From Flavobacteriales bacterium (GTDB lineage Bacteria > Bacteroidota > Bacteroidia > Flavobacteriales_D > Crocinitomicaceae), in contig JADFAL010000025.1 in the NCBI GenBank assembly GCA_015665275.1, positions 1-52,038 on the forward strand: DNA of 52,038 nucleotides, given 5' to 3'. This document shows positions 26,827-34,904 of this stretch, piece by piece (within the stretch, counting starts at the first letter, position 1; every line of letters begins with the position of its first letter). Below the pieces are notes generated by a model. The model worked only from the letters and a program-made list of their open reading frames with translations. It did not search any database and was not told the DNA's origin. Position numbers and translations under genes: made by a program.

Positions 26827-27696
26827 ATGAGTTTTGCCAAAGGATCAGGAGAAAAAGATGCGTCCTGGGAGAAGTATCTCTTGACCGTCATTGCGACCTT
26901 TGGCTCCTTTTTCTTAGGAATGATCGTGGCGGCGAACTTCATGCAAGAGATTCCAAAAGGTGTTTCTGCAGGATGGTCCACGACAATATTTTCTATTCAG
27001 TTAATTCCTTACTTATTCGGGCTTGTTGGACTCTTGGCGAGTGTCAAATTCATCATGAATCGGCCGATTCTTTCAGTCATTACCTCTCGAAAGAAATTTG
27101 ATTGGAAGCGTTTTTTCTTCGCTTTCGGATTGTGGCTGACCTTTCAAATTGTATTCCTAATTTCCGCAAAGTCATCCGGTGCCATTATAACCTTTGACTT
27201 GTCGCTTCGAAATCTATTGCCTTTGTTATTGGTAAGTATCACGTTACTCCCCATTCAAACAGCATTTGAAGATATCTTTTACCGCGGGTTCCTTTTTCAA
27301 GGGTTTTCTCGCGCTATCGGTAAGGCTGGTGTTTCTGTTGTGGCAATCGCTGTTCTTTTCGGACTCATGCATTCAGGCAACCCGGAGATGGATATATTCG
27401 GAAATGTAGCTTTAATCTTTTACATCGTTTCAGGCTTATTTCTCGGACTATTAGCGCATCTAGATGATGGTTTGGAACTGGGGATGGGGTATCATTTCGC
27501 GAATAACTTTTTTGGAGCATTCATTCTCACTAACACATGGCAGGTATTTCAAACCAAGGCTATATTCACGGATTACTCCGATCCGGTTTTTGGCTGGGAA
27601 ATGTGGATTCCGCTAATTGTGCTGCAACCAGCCATGCTCTATGCATTCTATCGCATATATAGATGGAAAAATCCAGTAAAAAGAATTTTAGAGTGA
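26827..27696 (+). CDS. CPBP-family intramembrane metalloprotease
   Basis: A 289-aa protein with about eight hydrophobic segments. The CPBP (Abi/Rce1-like) catalytic motifs are present in order: FEDIFYRG (Glu148, Asp149, Arg153; the first motif is usually EExxxR), FGLMHSGNP (His182) and GYHFANNFFG (His223, Asn227). These proteins cleave or bind substrates within the membrane; bacterial roles include maturation of peptides and stress responses. The ATG is 1 nt after the dnaJ stop, so coexpression with grpE-dnaJ is likely. The substrate is unknown. Confidence 0.9.
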   Translation: MSFAKGSGEKDASWEKYLLTVIATFGSFFLGMIVAANFMQEIPKGVSAGWSTTIFSIQLIPYLFGLVGLLASVKFIMNRPILSVITSRKKFDWKRFFFAFGLWLTFQIVFLISAKSSGAIITFDLSLRNLLPLLLVSITLLPIQTAFEDIFYRGFLFQGFSRAIGKAGVSVVAIAVLFGLMHSGNPEMDIFGNVALIFYIVSGLFLGLLAHLDDGLELGMGYHFANNFFGAFILTNTWQVFQTKAIFTDYSDPVFGWEMWIPLIVLQPAMLYAFYRIYRWKNPVKRILE

Positions 27697-27765
27697 GTTG
27701 TAAGTTCTGATCTTGCTTTACGTCTTCGTATATTAGTCGCACTTTTAACATAACGAACGAACGTA

Positions 27766-28098
27766 ATGAAGACATACTACGATCCGGATGATTTAAAGAA
27801 ATTCGGTAACATCAGTGAATTCCAACCAGAATTGGGAAAGAAATTTTTTGACTATTACGGTAGTGTATTTGCTGATGGAGCCCTCACGAAAAGGGAGAAA
27901 TCCTTAATTGCATTGGCAGTATCTCACGCACTTCAATGTCCATATTGTATAGATGCTTATACGCAAGATGCCATGGAAAGAGGGTATGACGAAGAGCAGA
28001 TGATGGAAGCTGTGCACGTTGCAGGAGCCATTCGTGGTGGAGCAACAATGGTACACGGTGTGCAGATGATGAACAAATACAAAGAGCTCTCAATGTAA
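27766..28098 (+). CDS. Arsenosugar biosynthesis-associated AhpD/CMD-like protein
   Basis: A 110-aa carboxymuconolactone decarboxylase/AhpD-fold protein: LTKREKSLIALAVSHALQCPYCIDAYT with the CxxC pair (Cys58, Cys61), then a helix HVAGAIRGGATMVHG. This matches the peroxidase-like family that accompanies arsS and arsM in arsenosugar clusters. The last base of its stop codon is the first base of the arsS ATG, so the two are coupled. Its chemical role in the pathway is not established; the CxxC suggests thiol redox or arsenic handling. Confidence 0.88.
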   Translation: MKTYYDPDDLKKFGNISEFQPELGKKFFDYYGSVFADGALTKREKSLIALAVSHALQCPYCIDAYTQDAMERGYDEEQMMEAVHVAGAIRGGATMVHGVQMMNKYKELSM

Positions 28099-29144
28099 TG
28101 GCGGTACTTACGCACAAGTCACTGGCAGCGCAAGATCACGAATTGTCAGAATCAGACAAACAACTGAAATTGCTTCAAGAAGCTGGTTTGACTCCCTTTC
28201 AAGACAAATTATCAGACTCGGACTTGTTCCCGTTGAAACCTATTAATTTAGATATTTTCCAAATTAACATTGGGAAGATGTGCAATCAGGTGTGTAAGCA
28301 TTGTCACGTAGATGCAGGGCCTGATCGTAAAGAGATCATGAAGCGCGAGACAATGTTGGAATGTCTGGAGGCAATCGATAAATCCAATTGTTCTACCGTA
28401 GATTTGACAGGTGGAGCACCCGAGATGAACCCAGATTTTCGATGGTTCGTAGAACAATTATCGTCAAAGGGCAAGCATATTATTGTGCGTTGCAACTTGA
28501 CCATTATTGTGGCTAATAAGAAGTACAACGATTTGCCCGAATTTTATAAAAAGCATAAAATTGAAGTCGTTTCATCCTTACCGTATTTTAGTTCGGCGAA
28601 AACAGATGCGCAACGTGGAGACGGTGTTTTCGAACAAAGCATTCGTGCATTGCAAATGCTAAATGCCGTTGGATATGGTATAGAGGGTTCGGGATTGACA
28701 CTGAACTTAGTCTACAATCCTTCTGGAGCCTTTTTACCACCGGACCAATCCGAATTGGCAGGCACTTTTCATACGAAATTGAAAGATCGCTACGATGTAG
28801 TCTTCAACAATTTATTCGCCATTACCAATATTCCTATCAGTAGATACTTGCAATACCTTGTCGCGAGTGGAAACTACAACGAATACATGGAGAAGTTGGT
28901 GAATGCATACAACCCTGTAGCTGCCTCTAACGTGATGTGTAGAACAACACTTTCTATCGGTTGGGATGGCTTCATTTATGATTGCGATTTTAACCAGATG
29001 CTCGACTTGAAAGTGGCGGCGAAAGGACAACATTTACGCGATTTCAATGCAACGGAATTGCAAGAACGAACAATTATAGTAAATCAACATTGTTACGGCT
29101 GCACGGCAGGTGCCGGATCTAGCTGTGGCGGAACAACAACTTAA
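28098..29144 (+). CDS. arsS: Arsenosugar biosynthesis radical SAM protein ArsS
   Basis: A 348-aa radical SAM enzyme. The [4Fe-4S] site is CNQVCKHC (Cys62, Cys66, Cys69), preceded by FQINIGKM, and the SAM-binding LTGGAPEMNP follows. The C-terminus carries a second Cys-rich part (MCRTTLSIGWDGFIYDCDFNQM, then CYGCTAGAGSSCGG) for auxiliary clusters or substrate. In arsenosugar producers, ArsS attaches the 5'-deoxyadenosyl group to methylated arsenic. Its start overlaps the AhpD-like gene and arsM follows 5 nt downstream, so all three form one operon. Confidence 0.95.
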   Translation: MAVLTHKSLAAQDHELSESDKQLKLLQEAGLTPFQDKLSDSDLFPLKPINLDIFQINIGKMCNQVCKHCHVDAGPDRKEIMKRETMLECLEAIDKSNCSTVDLTGGAPEMNPDFRWFVEQLSSKGKHIIVRCNLTIIVANKKYNDLPEFYKKHKIEVVSSLPYFSSAKTDAQRGDGVFEQSIRALQMLNAVGYGIEGSGLTLNLVYNPSGAFLPPDQSELAGTFHTKLKDRYDVVFNNLFAITNIPISRYLQYLVASGNYNEYMEKLVNAYNPVAASNVMCRTTLSIGWDGFIYDCDFNQMLDLKVAAKGQHLRDFNATELQERTIIVNQHCYGCTAGAGSSCGGTTT

Positions 29145-29149
29145 CTCAA

Positions 29150-30121
29150 ATGAAATCATATTTAGATACAACTGTGGATGTATACCGTGAGGCGGCATTG
29201 ACACCTGACGTAGGACTTTGCTGTACTACCACGCCAGTTTGGGTATTGCCAGGATTGGACATGCCAAGCATCATGTTAGAAATGAACTACGGATGCGGAA
29301 GCACGGTAAATCCGCGTGATTTGGTAAATGAACCAACGGTTCTCTATGTTGGAGTAGGAGGTGGAATGGAAGTTTTCCAATTCTCATATTTCAGTCGCAA
29401 GAAGAACGGTGTAATTGGTATTGATGTCGTGGACGAGATGATCGACGCGTGTAAAGTCAACCTTAAAACAGCTGAAGAAACAAATCCATGGTTCAAATCA
29501 GATTTTGTAGATGTGCGCAAAGGCGATGCATTGAATCTTCCCGTGGAAGACAATTCAATTGATGTTGCGGCGCAAAATTGTCTCTTCAATATCTTTGACA
29601 AGGAAGACTTGAAAAAGGCAATTGCTGAAATGTACCGCGTATTGAAGCCAAATGGTCGATTGGTACTTTCAGATCCTGTTACTGAAGATCCAATGCCAGA
29701 ATCATTGCGTAACGACGAACGTTTGCGTGCGCTTTGTTTGAGTGGATCACTTCCTCTGGATGAATACATTAAAATGTTGACCGATGCCGGTTTTGGAACC
29801 ATTGAAGTTCGTGCGAAACGACCGTACCGAGTTTTAGATCCAAACCACTACGATACAGATAAGATGATTTATCTGGAAAGTGTTGAAGTGTGTGCGATTA
29901 AGGATCCAATGCCAGAAGACGGACCGTGCATATTTACAGGTAAAACTGGAATTTACTTTGGTGATGATGAATACTTTGACGATCACAAGGGACATACTTT
30001 ATTGCCAAATCAACCCTTGGCAATTTGCGATAAAACGGCGGGAGCACTTGCTGTGTTGAACCGCGACGATATCTTCATTTCAGAATCCACGTATTTCTAC
30101 GATGGAGGAGGATGTTGCTAA
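29150..30121 (+). CDS. arsM: Arsenosugar-pathway arsenite methyltransferase ArsM
   Basis: A 323-aa class I SAM methyltransferase: N-terminal GLCC (Cys24, Cys25), glycine-rich VLYVGVGGGMEVFQFSYF, acidic GIDVVDEMID for the ribose, and AAQNCLFNIFDKEDL and RALCLSGSL supplying further conserved cysteines that bind As(III). The protein ends GGGCC, an extra Cys pair that could hold arsenic. It methylates arsenite, giving the substrate on which ArsS acts. It is the last gene of the operon and is followed by a strong terminator. Confidence 0.95.
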   Translation: MKSYLDTTVDVYREAALTPDVGLCCTTTPVWVLPGLDMPSIMLEMNYGCGSTVNPRDLVNEPTVLYVGVGGGMEVFQFSYFSRKKNGVIGIDVVDEMIDACKVNLKTAEETNPWFKSDFVDVRKGDALNLPVEDNSIDVAAQNCLFNIFDKEDLKKAIAEMYRVLKPNGRLVLSDPVTEDPMPESLRNDERLRALCLSGSLPLDEYIKMLTDAGFGTIEVRAKRPYRVLDPNHYDTDKMIYLESVEVCAIKDPMPEDGPCIFTGKTGIYFGDDEYFDDHKGHTLLPNQPLAICDKTAGALAVLNRDDIFISESTYFYDGGGCC

Positions 30122-30141
30122 AAGAATATAGCTAGAAAATG

Positions 30142-30185
30142 AAAAGGCCCGCATTTCGACTCTGATCGATGATCGGGCCTTTTTT
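30142..30185 (+). terminator. Rho-independent terminator after arsM
   Basis: A 10-bp stem, with GGCCCG pairing with CGGGCC and flanking A/T pairs, leads into a T6 run. It closes the arsenosugar operon. Confidence 0.9.
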
Positions 30186-30186
30186 A

Positions 30187-30496
30187 TTGATAATGTGCGA
30201 GTTTTGTGTTTGGACAAGGTGCTGTTGTGAAAATTTCTTGTATTGAGTTATTAGGTTAATTGTTAATGTTTATGCGGGATACCTGGATTTCGCTAAATTC
30301 CTTCAACGCAAAAATGCGTTTATGATTCTTTGCATTAACTAGTTTTTGATAGAGATTATCATTATTTTATATAGTCACTTTCCTCCCCTCTATTTTTAAA
30401 ACACAAGGTATATTGCCCTATGGCACAACTTTTGGCATTTTAGAAGCAACCAAAATGCTTTCGAAGATGATTTATCGAAAGTGCAAAACTGTGCTT
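30187..30496. other. 310-nt AT-rich gap with small hairpin
   Basis: Apart from a 6-bp hairpin AACGCA/TGCGTT with an AAAA loop at 30305-30320, I see no gene or clear promoter. A TTG at 30413 or ATGs at 30455 and 30467 could extend the following gene upstream into it. Confidence 0.4.
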
Positions 30497-31486
30497 ATGC
30501 GAACTCTATTACTACTCGTTGTATCAGGTCTGTTACTGACCGTTTCTAGTTGTAAAAACTCCTATCGAATTACGGTCAAGGAGCCGGCGGTAATTCCATT
30601 GCCATCAGAAACTAAAGTTATTGGTGTGATCAATAACGTTACGGATGTGAACAGTCCGCAGAAACCAATTGCCGCAATTTTGAACTCAGCCGAATTGAAT
30701 GGGAATGTGGCCGCGGCAGAAAGAGCAGTAGATGGAATGCTTCGTGCACTGACAAATTCACGCGATATGCGCGGCGAAATCTTCGAGATAGATTCCACGC
30801 ATTTTGATGCTAGCGGAGAGTTGAATTGGACCATTTTAGACAGTCTTGCCGAAGAAAGAGGCATTGACGGATTTGTAGAATTGAATGAAATACGAACCGT
30901 TTCACCAGTAGGAGGGACTCTGCTTGCCAGCGCTACAGGTCAAACCAGAAGTCGATTGAAAGGAACTGTGTTTATCAATGTTCATGTAGTTGCTACAGGA
31001 GAGAATTTTGAACGATTCTCTGCAACTCGAACCTATAATATTCCCACTTCTGGATCTACGAACATCATTGATTTATTAAACGACCTTCAGCGCAGACGTG
31101 AATTTTACCGGGCTCTCGGTTTTCAACTGGGCTTCGAAGTAGGGTCTATGATTTACCCAAATTGGGTTTGGGTAGGAAGAAAGTACTTCACCCGCGGAAC
31201 GCCGGCAGTTAAAAATGCACGTCACATGCTCCGTGAAGGAAATTGGGATTTGGCAGAACGCACTTTGCTTCAGGACGAGGAATATCACAAGAGAGGTAAA
31301 AGAGCGCGGGTATTGTTCAATTTAGCTCTGGCCAATGAAGGGCAAGGGGAATTAGACAATGCGATCTTATATGCGGAAAGAGCAGCGGCGGAAGGTGGTA
31401 GTAAACTTGCGAATGAATACCTCATGATTTTACAGGATCGTAAGCGCCAATTGGACCTTATCGAAGAACGGAACGCAGCGCATTAA
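30497..31486 (+). CDS. DUF6340-like lipoprotein
   Basis: ATG 30497 was chosen because it gives a compact lipoprotein signal (MRTLLLLVVSGLLLTVSSC); ATGs at 30455 and 30467 are also possible. The mature part of about 310 residues starts with a beta region (VIGVINNVTDVNSPQKPI, MRGEIFEIDS, DGFVELNEIRTVSP). It ends with two TPR-like helical hairpins (NARHMLREGNWDLAERTLL and ALANEGQGELDNAILYAERAA). This resembles the DUF6340 lipoproteins of Bacteroidota. It is predicted to be membrane-anchored on the periplasmic side. The function is unknown. Confidence 0.75.
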   Translation: MRTLLLLVVSGLLLTVSSCKNSYRITVKEPAVIPLPSETKVIGVINNVTDVNSPQKPIAAILNSAELNGNVAAAERAVDGMLRALTNSRDMRGEIFEIDSTHFDASGELNWTILDSLAEERGIDGFVELNEIRTVSPVGGTLLASATGQTRSRLKGTVFINVHVVATGENFERFSATRTYNIPTSGSTNIIDLLNDLQRRREFYRALGFQLGFEVGSMIYPNWVWVGRKYFTRGTPAVKNARHMLREGNWDLAERTLLQDEEYHKRGKRARVLFNLALANEGQGELDNAILYAERAAAEGGSKLANEYLMILQDRKRQLDLIEERNAAH

Positions 31487-31576
31487 CTTATCGAGAGTTT
31501 ATTTCAATTGGCATTGAAGCTAAACTTTAAAATACGGAAAAAGAAAGTCAAAGCCTAATATTTGAAGGAGATTTAA

Positions 31577-31604
31577 ATCGGAATATTCCGATATTCCGAT
31601 ATTC
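31577..31604. repeat. 16-bp palindrome fused to 8-bp direct repeats
   Basis: A perfect palindrome ATCGGAATATTCCGAT (31577-31592) runs into tandem ATATTCCG units at 31583 and 31591, plus a partial copy to 31604. It lies 98 nt before the ABC transporter start and looks like a regulatory protein site or a slippage-grown repeat. Confidence 0.55.
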
Positions 31605-31701
31605 AAGTCATTTTCTTCATTCAGATATTACCAATGCTAGGCGTTACGTGACATTCTCGTTCTTCTGCGTTATATCCTAACAGTTTATTATCTTCACCCC
31701 T

Positions 31702-32637
31702 ATGAACGAAACGTTGTTAGAAGTACGCAACATCCGCAAAAGTTTTTTCAGAAAAGAAGCGCTCAACAATGTCTCTTTAACTGTAAATAAAGGAGAGGTC
31801 TTTGGCCTTCTTGGCCCTAACGGAGCAGGAAAAACCACACTAATTCGCGTCATCAATAGAATCATTGAACCCGATGAGGGATCGGTGAAATTCGATGGGC
31901 ACTTAATGGAAGCAAATGATCTGCGTCGCATTGGATATTTACCCGAAGAACGCGGATTATTCAAAGACATGACCGTTGAGAATCATGCACTTTTTCTTGG
32001 GAAACTTAGGGGATTGCAAAAGAAGGATATCCAAAACAAAATGGAGTTCTGGTTCGAGACCTTTCAAATGAACGATTGGCGAAAAAAACGTATCGAACAG
32101 CTTTCGAAAGGAATGGCTCAGAAGGTGCAGTTCATTTGTACCGTGCTTCACGAACCAGATTTACTTATTCTAGATGAACCTTTTAGCGGATTCGATCCAG
32201 TTAATGTAGAGCTGATTAAAAAGCAGCTGATGAGTATGCGCGCAGAAGGGAAAACAATTATCCTTTCCACACACAACATGAAAAATGTTGAAGAAATTTG
32301 TGATCGCGCCGCATTGATTCACGAAGCAAAGAAAATTACCGAAGGAACAATATCCGAATTGCAAGGAGCGCAAAAAACAGGATTGTACGCAGTTCGATTC
32401 CGAGGAAACATGCTCACGTTTGTGAATGCGCTTTGGACTGGTTTCGAAGTCTATGATAAAACCGAGCATGGCGATAATCGATTTACTGTTCGAGTTACCA
32501 TGCGAAATGAAAGTTCATTTGATGATTTATTGAATGTCCTTATTGGTCAAGTAAGTATTGAGTCCGCATGGGAAGTAATGCCGACCATGCAAGATGTATT
32601 TATTAACCTTGTTCAACCCGTAAGTAATGAAGAATAG
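31702..32637 (+). CDS. ABC transporter ATP-binding protein (NatA/DUF4162 type)
   Basis: A 311-aa ATPase with Walker A GPNGAGKTT (about residues 38-46), signature LSKGMAQKV, Walker B LLILDEPFSGFDP, and the switch His in STHNMKN. The C-terminal 80 residues fit the extra domain of ABC-2 exporters of the NatA/CcmA type. Its end overlaps the permease gene by 11 nt, so the two proteins form one exporter. The substrate is not evident; the closest general match is the sodium/drug NatAB class. Confidence 0.93.
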   Translation: MNETLLEVRNIRKSFFRKEALNNVSLTVNKGEVFGLLGPNGAGKTTLIRVINRIIEPDEGSVKFDGHLMEANDLRRIGYLPEERGLFKDMTVENHALFLGKLRGLQKKDIQNKMEFWFETFQMNDWRKKRIEQLSKGMAQKVQFICTVLHEPDLLILDEPFSGFDPVNVELIKKQLMSMRAEGKTIILSTHNMKNVEEICDRAALIHEAKKITEGTISELQGAQKTGLYAVRFRGNMLTFVNALWTGFEVYDKTEHGDNRFTVRVTMRNESSFDDLLNVLIGQVSIESAWEVMPTMQDVFINLVQPVSNEE

Positions 32638-33961
32638 TCTTTTAATTGCCATGCGGGAATGGCGCGCAAGAGTTTGGTCCCGATCGTTTTTAGCCATGTC
32701 CATTTTAGGACCTGTGGCCGTTCTCGTGTTTACCTATCTCATTTTCGCCTTTGGGGATGAAGGGGAGCAGAAGTGGAATGTACTCGTTACCGATCCGACC
32801 AATGCGATGGAAGGAAAAATAATGCCAGGGAAAGACAAGTCTGTAACGTATTCATTTGCCAATACAGAGATAGAACACGAAGATTTCCGCGAAGGGTCAA
32901 GATATCAGGAGTTTGACGCGATGATTGAAATAAATCGCAAGGTATTTGAGAATAAGATCAGTCATGTGTTTTTCCGTGATATTCCTTCTGCACGATTGCG
33001 TACAAAGGTTCAGTATCAAGTGGAACGCCGATTGGAAGAGGTCATAGCTGATGAAAAATTCGGAATTTCAGTGCAACGTTACCGCAAGATCAAGCGACCA
33101 CTTACCATGTCCTTTGTGGATTTAAGCGATCCTTATGGGGAATCAAATAGCTTGAATGGCTGGGTAGGATTTTTCTTGGGAGGAGTCATTATTTTGTTCA
33201 TCGGCTTGTTTGGAATGACAATTTTAAGAAGCGTTGCGAGAGAAAAAAGCAATCGAATTGTGGAGGTTTTGATGGGGACATGTTCTTCACGTCAGCTAAT
33301 GACAGGAAAGATCTTGGGAGTTGGTCTTAGTGCCATGTTACAGTTTGTCGTTTGGATAGTCATCATAGGATTCGGTCTTTATTGGATGCGTGAGACTCTT
33401 TTTGTGGATTTGCTGGACCCTAGAAATGCGAATTTTGAAGACGCAGCGCAACAGATGCAAAATCAGTCCTATGCTGCCAAGCAATTCTCATCCATTGAGT
33501 ACAACCGTTTCGTAGACCTAGTTTACAACAAAATCAACTTTGGTTTGATGCTTTCCTATTTCGTAGGATTCTTTATTGGAGGTTACCTATTTTATGCGGC
33601 ATTCTTTGCTTCATTGGGAGCTTCAATGGGAACGGAAAGTGATGGTCAACAATTCGTATTGCCGCTCGTTTTCATCTTATTGATCTCACTCTACACAGGA
33701 TATTATACCATGAATTATCCGGGGAGCACGCTCGTCGAGTGGTTGCAATATGTCCCGTTTACCGCACCTGTGGTCGCGATGGTAAAATTGGCGCAAGGCT
33801 ATGGAGAGAATGGGTATCAAATATACATCTCAATGGCTATTTTGTATGCAAGTGCTGTCGGAATGCTATTGATTGCTTCACGCATTTACAAGAATGGAAT
33901 TCTTCAGTTCGGACACCGATTGCGTTTGGTTCACTTGTTAAAATGGTTACGAAAAACGTAG
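32627..33961 (+). CDS. ABC-2 type transporter permease (NatB-like)
   Basis: A 444-aa permease with one N-terminal membrane helix, a large periplasmic domain of about 150 residues, and then about five helices in the C-terminal half (GWVGFFLGGVIILFIGLFGMTIL, MLQFVVWIVIIGFGLYW, LMLSYFVGFFIGGYLFY, and others). The VAREKSNRIVEVLMGTCSS segment between helices is characteristic of the ABC-2/NatB family. It starts inside the end of the ATPase gene. The Ppx/GppA gene begins 1 nt after its stop, so all three may be one transcript. Confidence 0.92.
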   Translation: MKNSLLIAMREWRARVWSRSFLAMSILGPVAVLVFTYLIFAFGDEGEQKWNVLVTDPTNAMEGKIMPGKDKSVTYSFANTEIEHEDFREGSRYQEFDAMIEINRKVFENKISHVFFRDIPSARLRTKVQYQVERRLEEVIADEKFGISVQRYRKIKRPLTMSFVDLSDPYGESNSLNGWVGFFLGGVIILFIGLFGMTILRSVAREKSNRIVEVLMGTCSSRQLMTGKILGVGLSAMLQFVVWIVIIGFGLYWMRETLFVDLLDPRNANFEDAAQQMQNQSYAAKQFSSIEYNRFVDLVYNKINFGLMLSYFVGFFIGGYLFYAAFFASLGASMGTESDGQQFVLPLVFILLISLYTGYYTMNYPGSTLVEWLQYVPFTAPVVAMVKLAQGYGENGYQIYISMAILYASAVGMLLIASRIYKNGILQFGHRLRLVHLLKWLRKT

Positions 33962-33962
33962 C

Positions 33963-34868
33963 ATGAGACAAGCAGTAATTGATCTAGGAACGAACACCTT
34001 CAATTTGTTGATAGGCGAGATTTTGGATGGAGAATTACAAACCATTTTCTCAACAAAGCAAGCCGTAATGTTGGGGATGGGAGGACTAATCGAAGGGAAA
34101 ATCTCGGAAGATGCGCTAATCAGAGCGAAGAAGACCTTAGAGGAATTTGAGGAAATTGCAATGCGCTATGAGGTAGACAAGATTTATGCGATTGGAACCG
34201 CTGCAATGCGAGAAGCTGAAGATATAGAGGATATCGAAGATTTAACGGATGAATTGGAGATCAACCTACAGGTAATTTCAGGTACAGAAGAAGCAGATTT
34301 AATTTACAAGGGCGTTGCTCTCTTGCATGATTTTCAGGAAGACGGAATTATCATGGACATCGGTGGCGGAAGCAATGAGTTTATATTGGCAGATAAGTCA
34401 GGCGTTTTAGAAGCGGAAAGTTTTAATATCGGTGTGTCTCGGTTGTATCAAATGGTGGGAGAACCAGAAGTTTTCACTTCAGAAATTCGTGAACAAGTAG
34501 ATCGTTTTATCGAACAAGAAACCGGAACATTCTTTACCAATAAGCAGGTGCAACATCTAATTGGAGCATCTGGTAGTTTCGAAACTTTGTATGAAATGAT
34601 CTTCGAAGAACGCTATCCGGAAAATCCTCAAATGATCGAATTGCCTATTGATAAAGTTCATGAGGTTATTCAATGGTCGCTGAAGGCAACGCTTCAAGAA
34701 CGGGTAGAAACCCCATGGATTATCCCAATGCGAAAGAAAATGCTACCCTTTGCTGCCTACTCAATTTTATGGGTGATGAAAAAGCTTGGAACAGAAAAAC
34801 TTTCTATTTGTCCATATTCATTGAAAGAAGGAGCATTTTCACATTATTTCGGTACTCCTGAAGATTGA
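33963..34868 (+). CDS. Ppx/GppA-family exopolyphosphatase-like phosphatase
   Basis: A 301-aa member of the actin-like ATPase fold. Phosphate-1 motif AVIDLGTNTFNLLIGEI is at the N-terminus, and the second glycine-rich loop IIMDIGGGSNEFILA is near residues 134-148. It has only the two N-terminal domains of Ppx/GppA, which is usual for Bacteroidota. It would hydrolyse polyphosphate or pppGpp in the cytoplasm; which one cannot be told from sequence. The start is tight against the permease stop. Confidence 0.9.
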   Translation: MRQAVIDLGTNTFNLLIGEILDGELQTIFSTKQAVMLGMGGLIEGKISEDALIRAKKTLEEFEEIAMRYEVDKIYAIGTAAMREAEDIEDIEDLTDELEINLQVISGTEEADLIYKGVALLHDFQEDGIIMDIGGGSNEFILADKSGVLEAESFNIGVSRLYQMVGEPEVFTSEIREQVDRFIEQETGTFFTNKQVQHLIGASGSFETLYEMIFEERYPENPQMIELPIDKVHEVIQWSLKATLQERVETPWIIPMRKKMLPFAAYSILWVMKKLGTEKLSICPYSLKEGAFSHYFGTPED

Positions 34869-34904
34869 ATTCTCCTTATATTTATTCCCTTAAAACAACC
34901 CAGC

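Noticed and set aside
30413-30496. Longer N-terminus for the DUF6340-like lipoprotein
   Set aside because: It would put about 28 residues before the lipoprotein signal; ATG 30497 gives a compact one.
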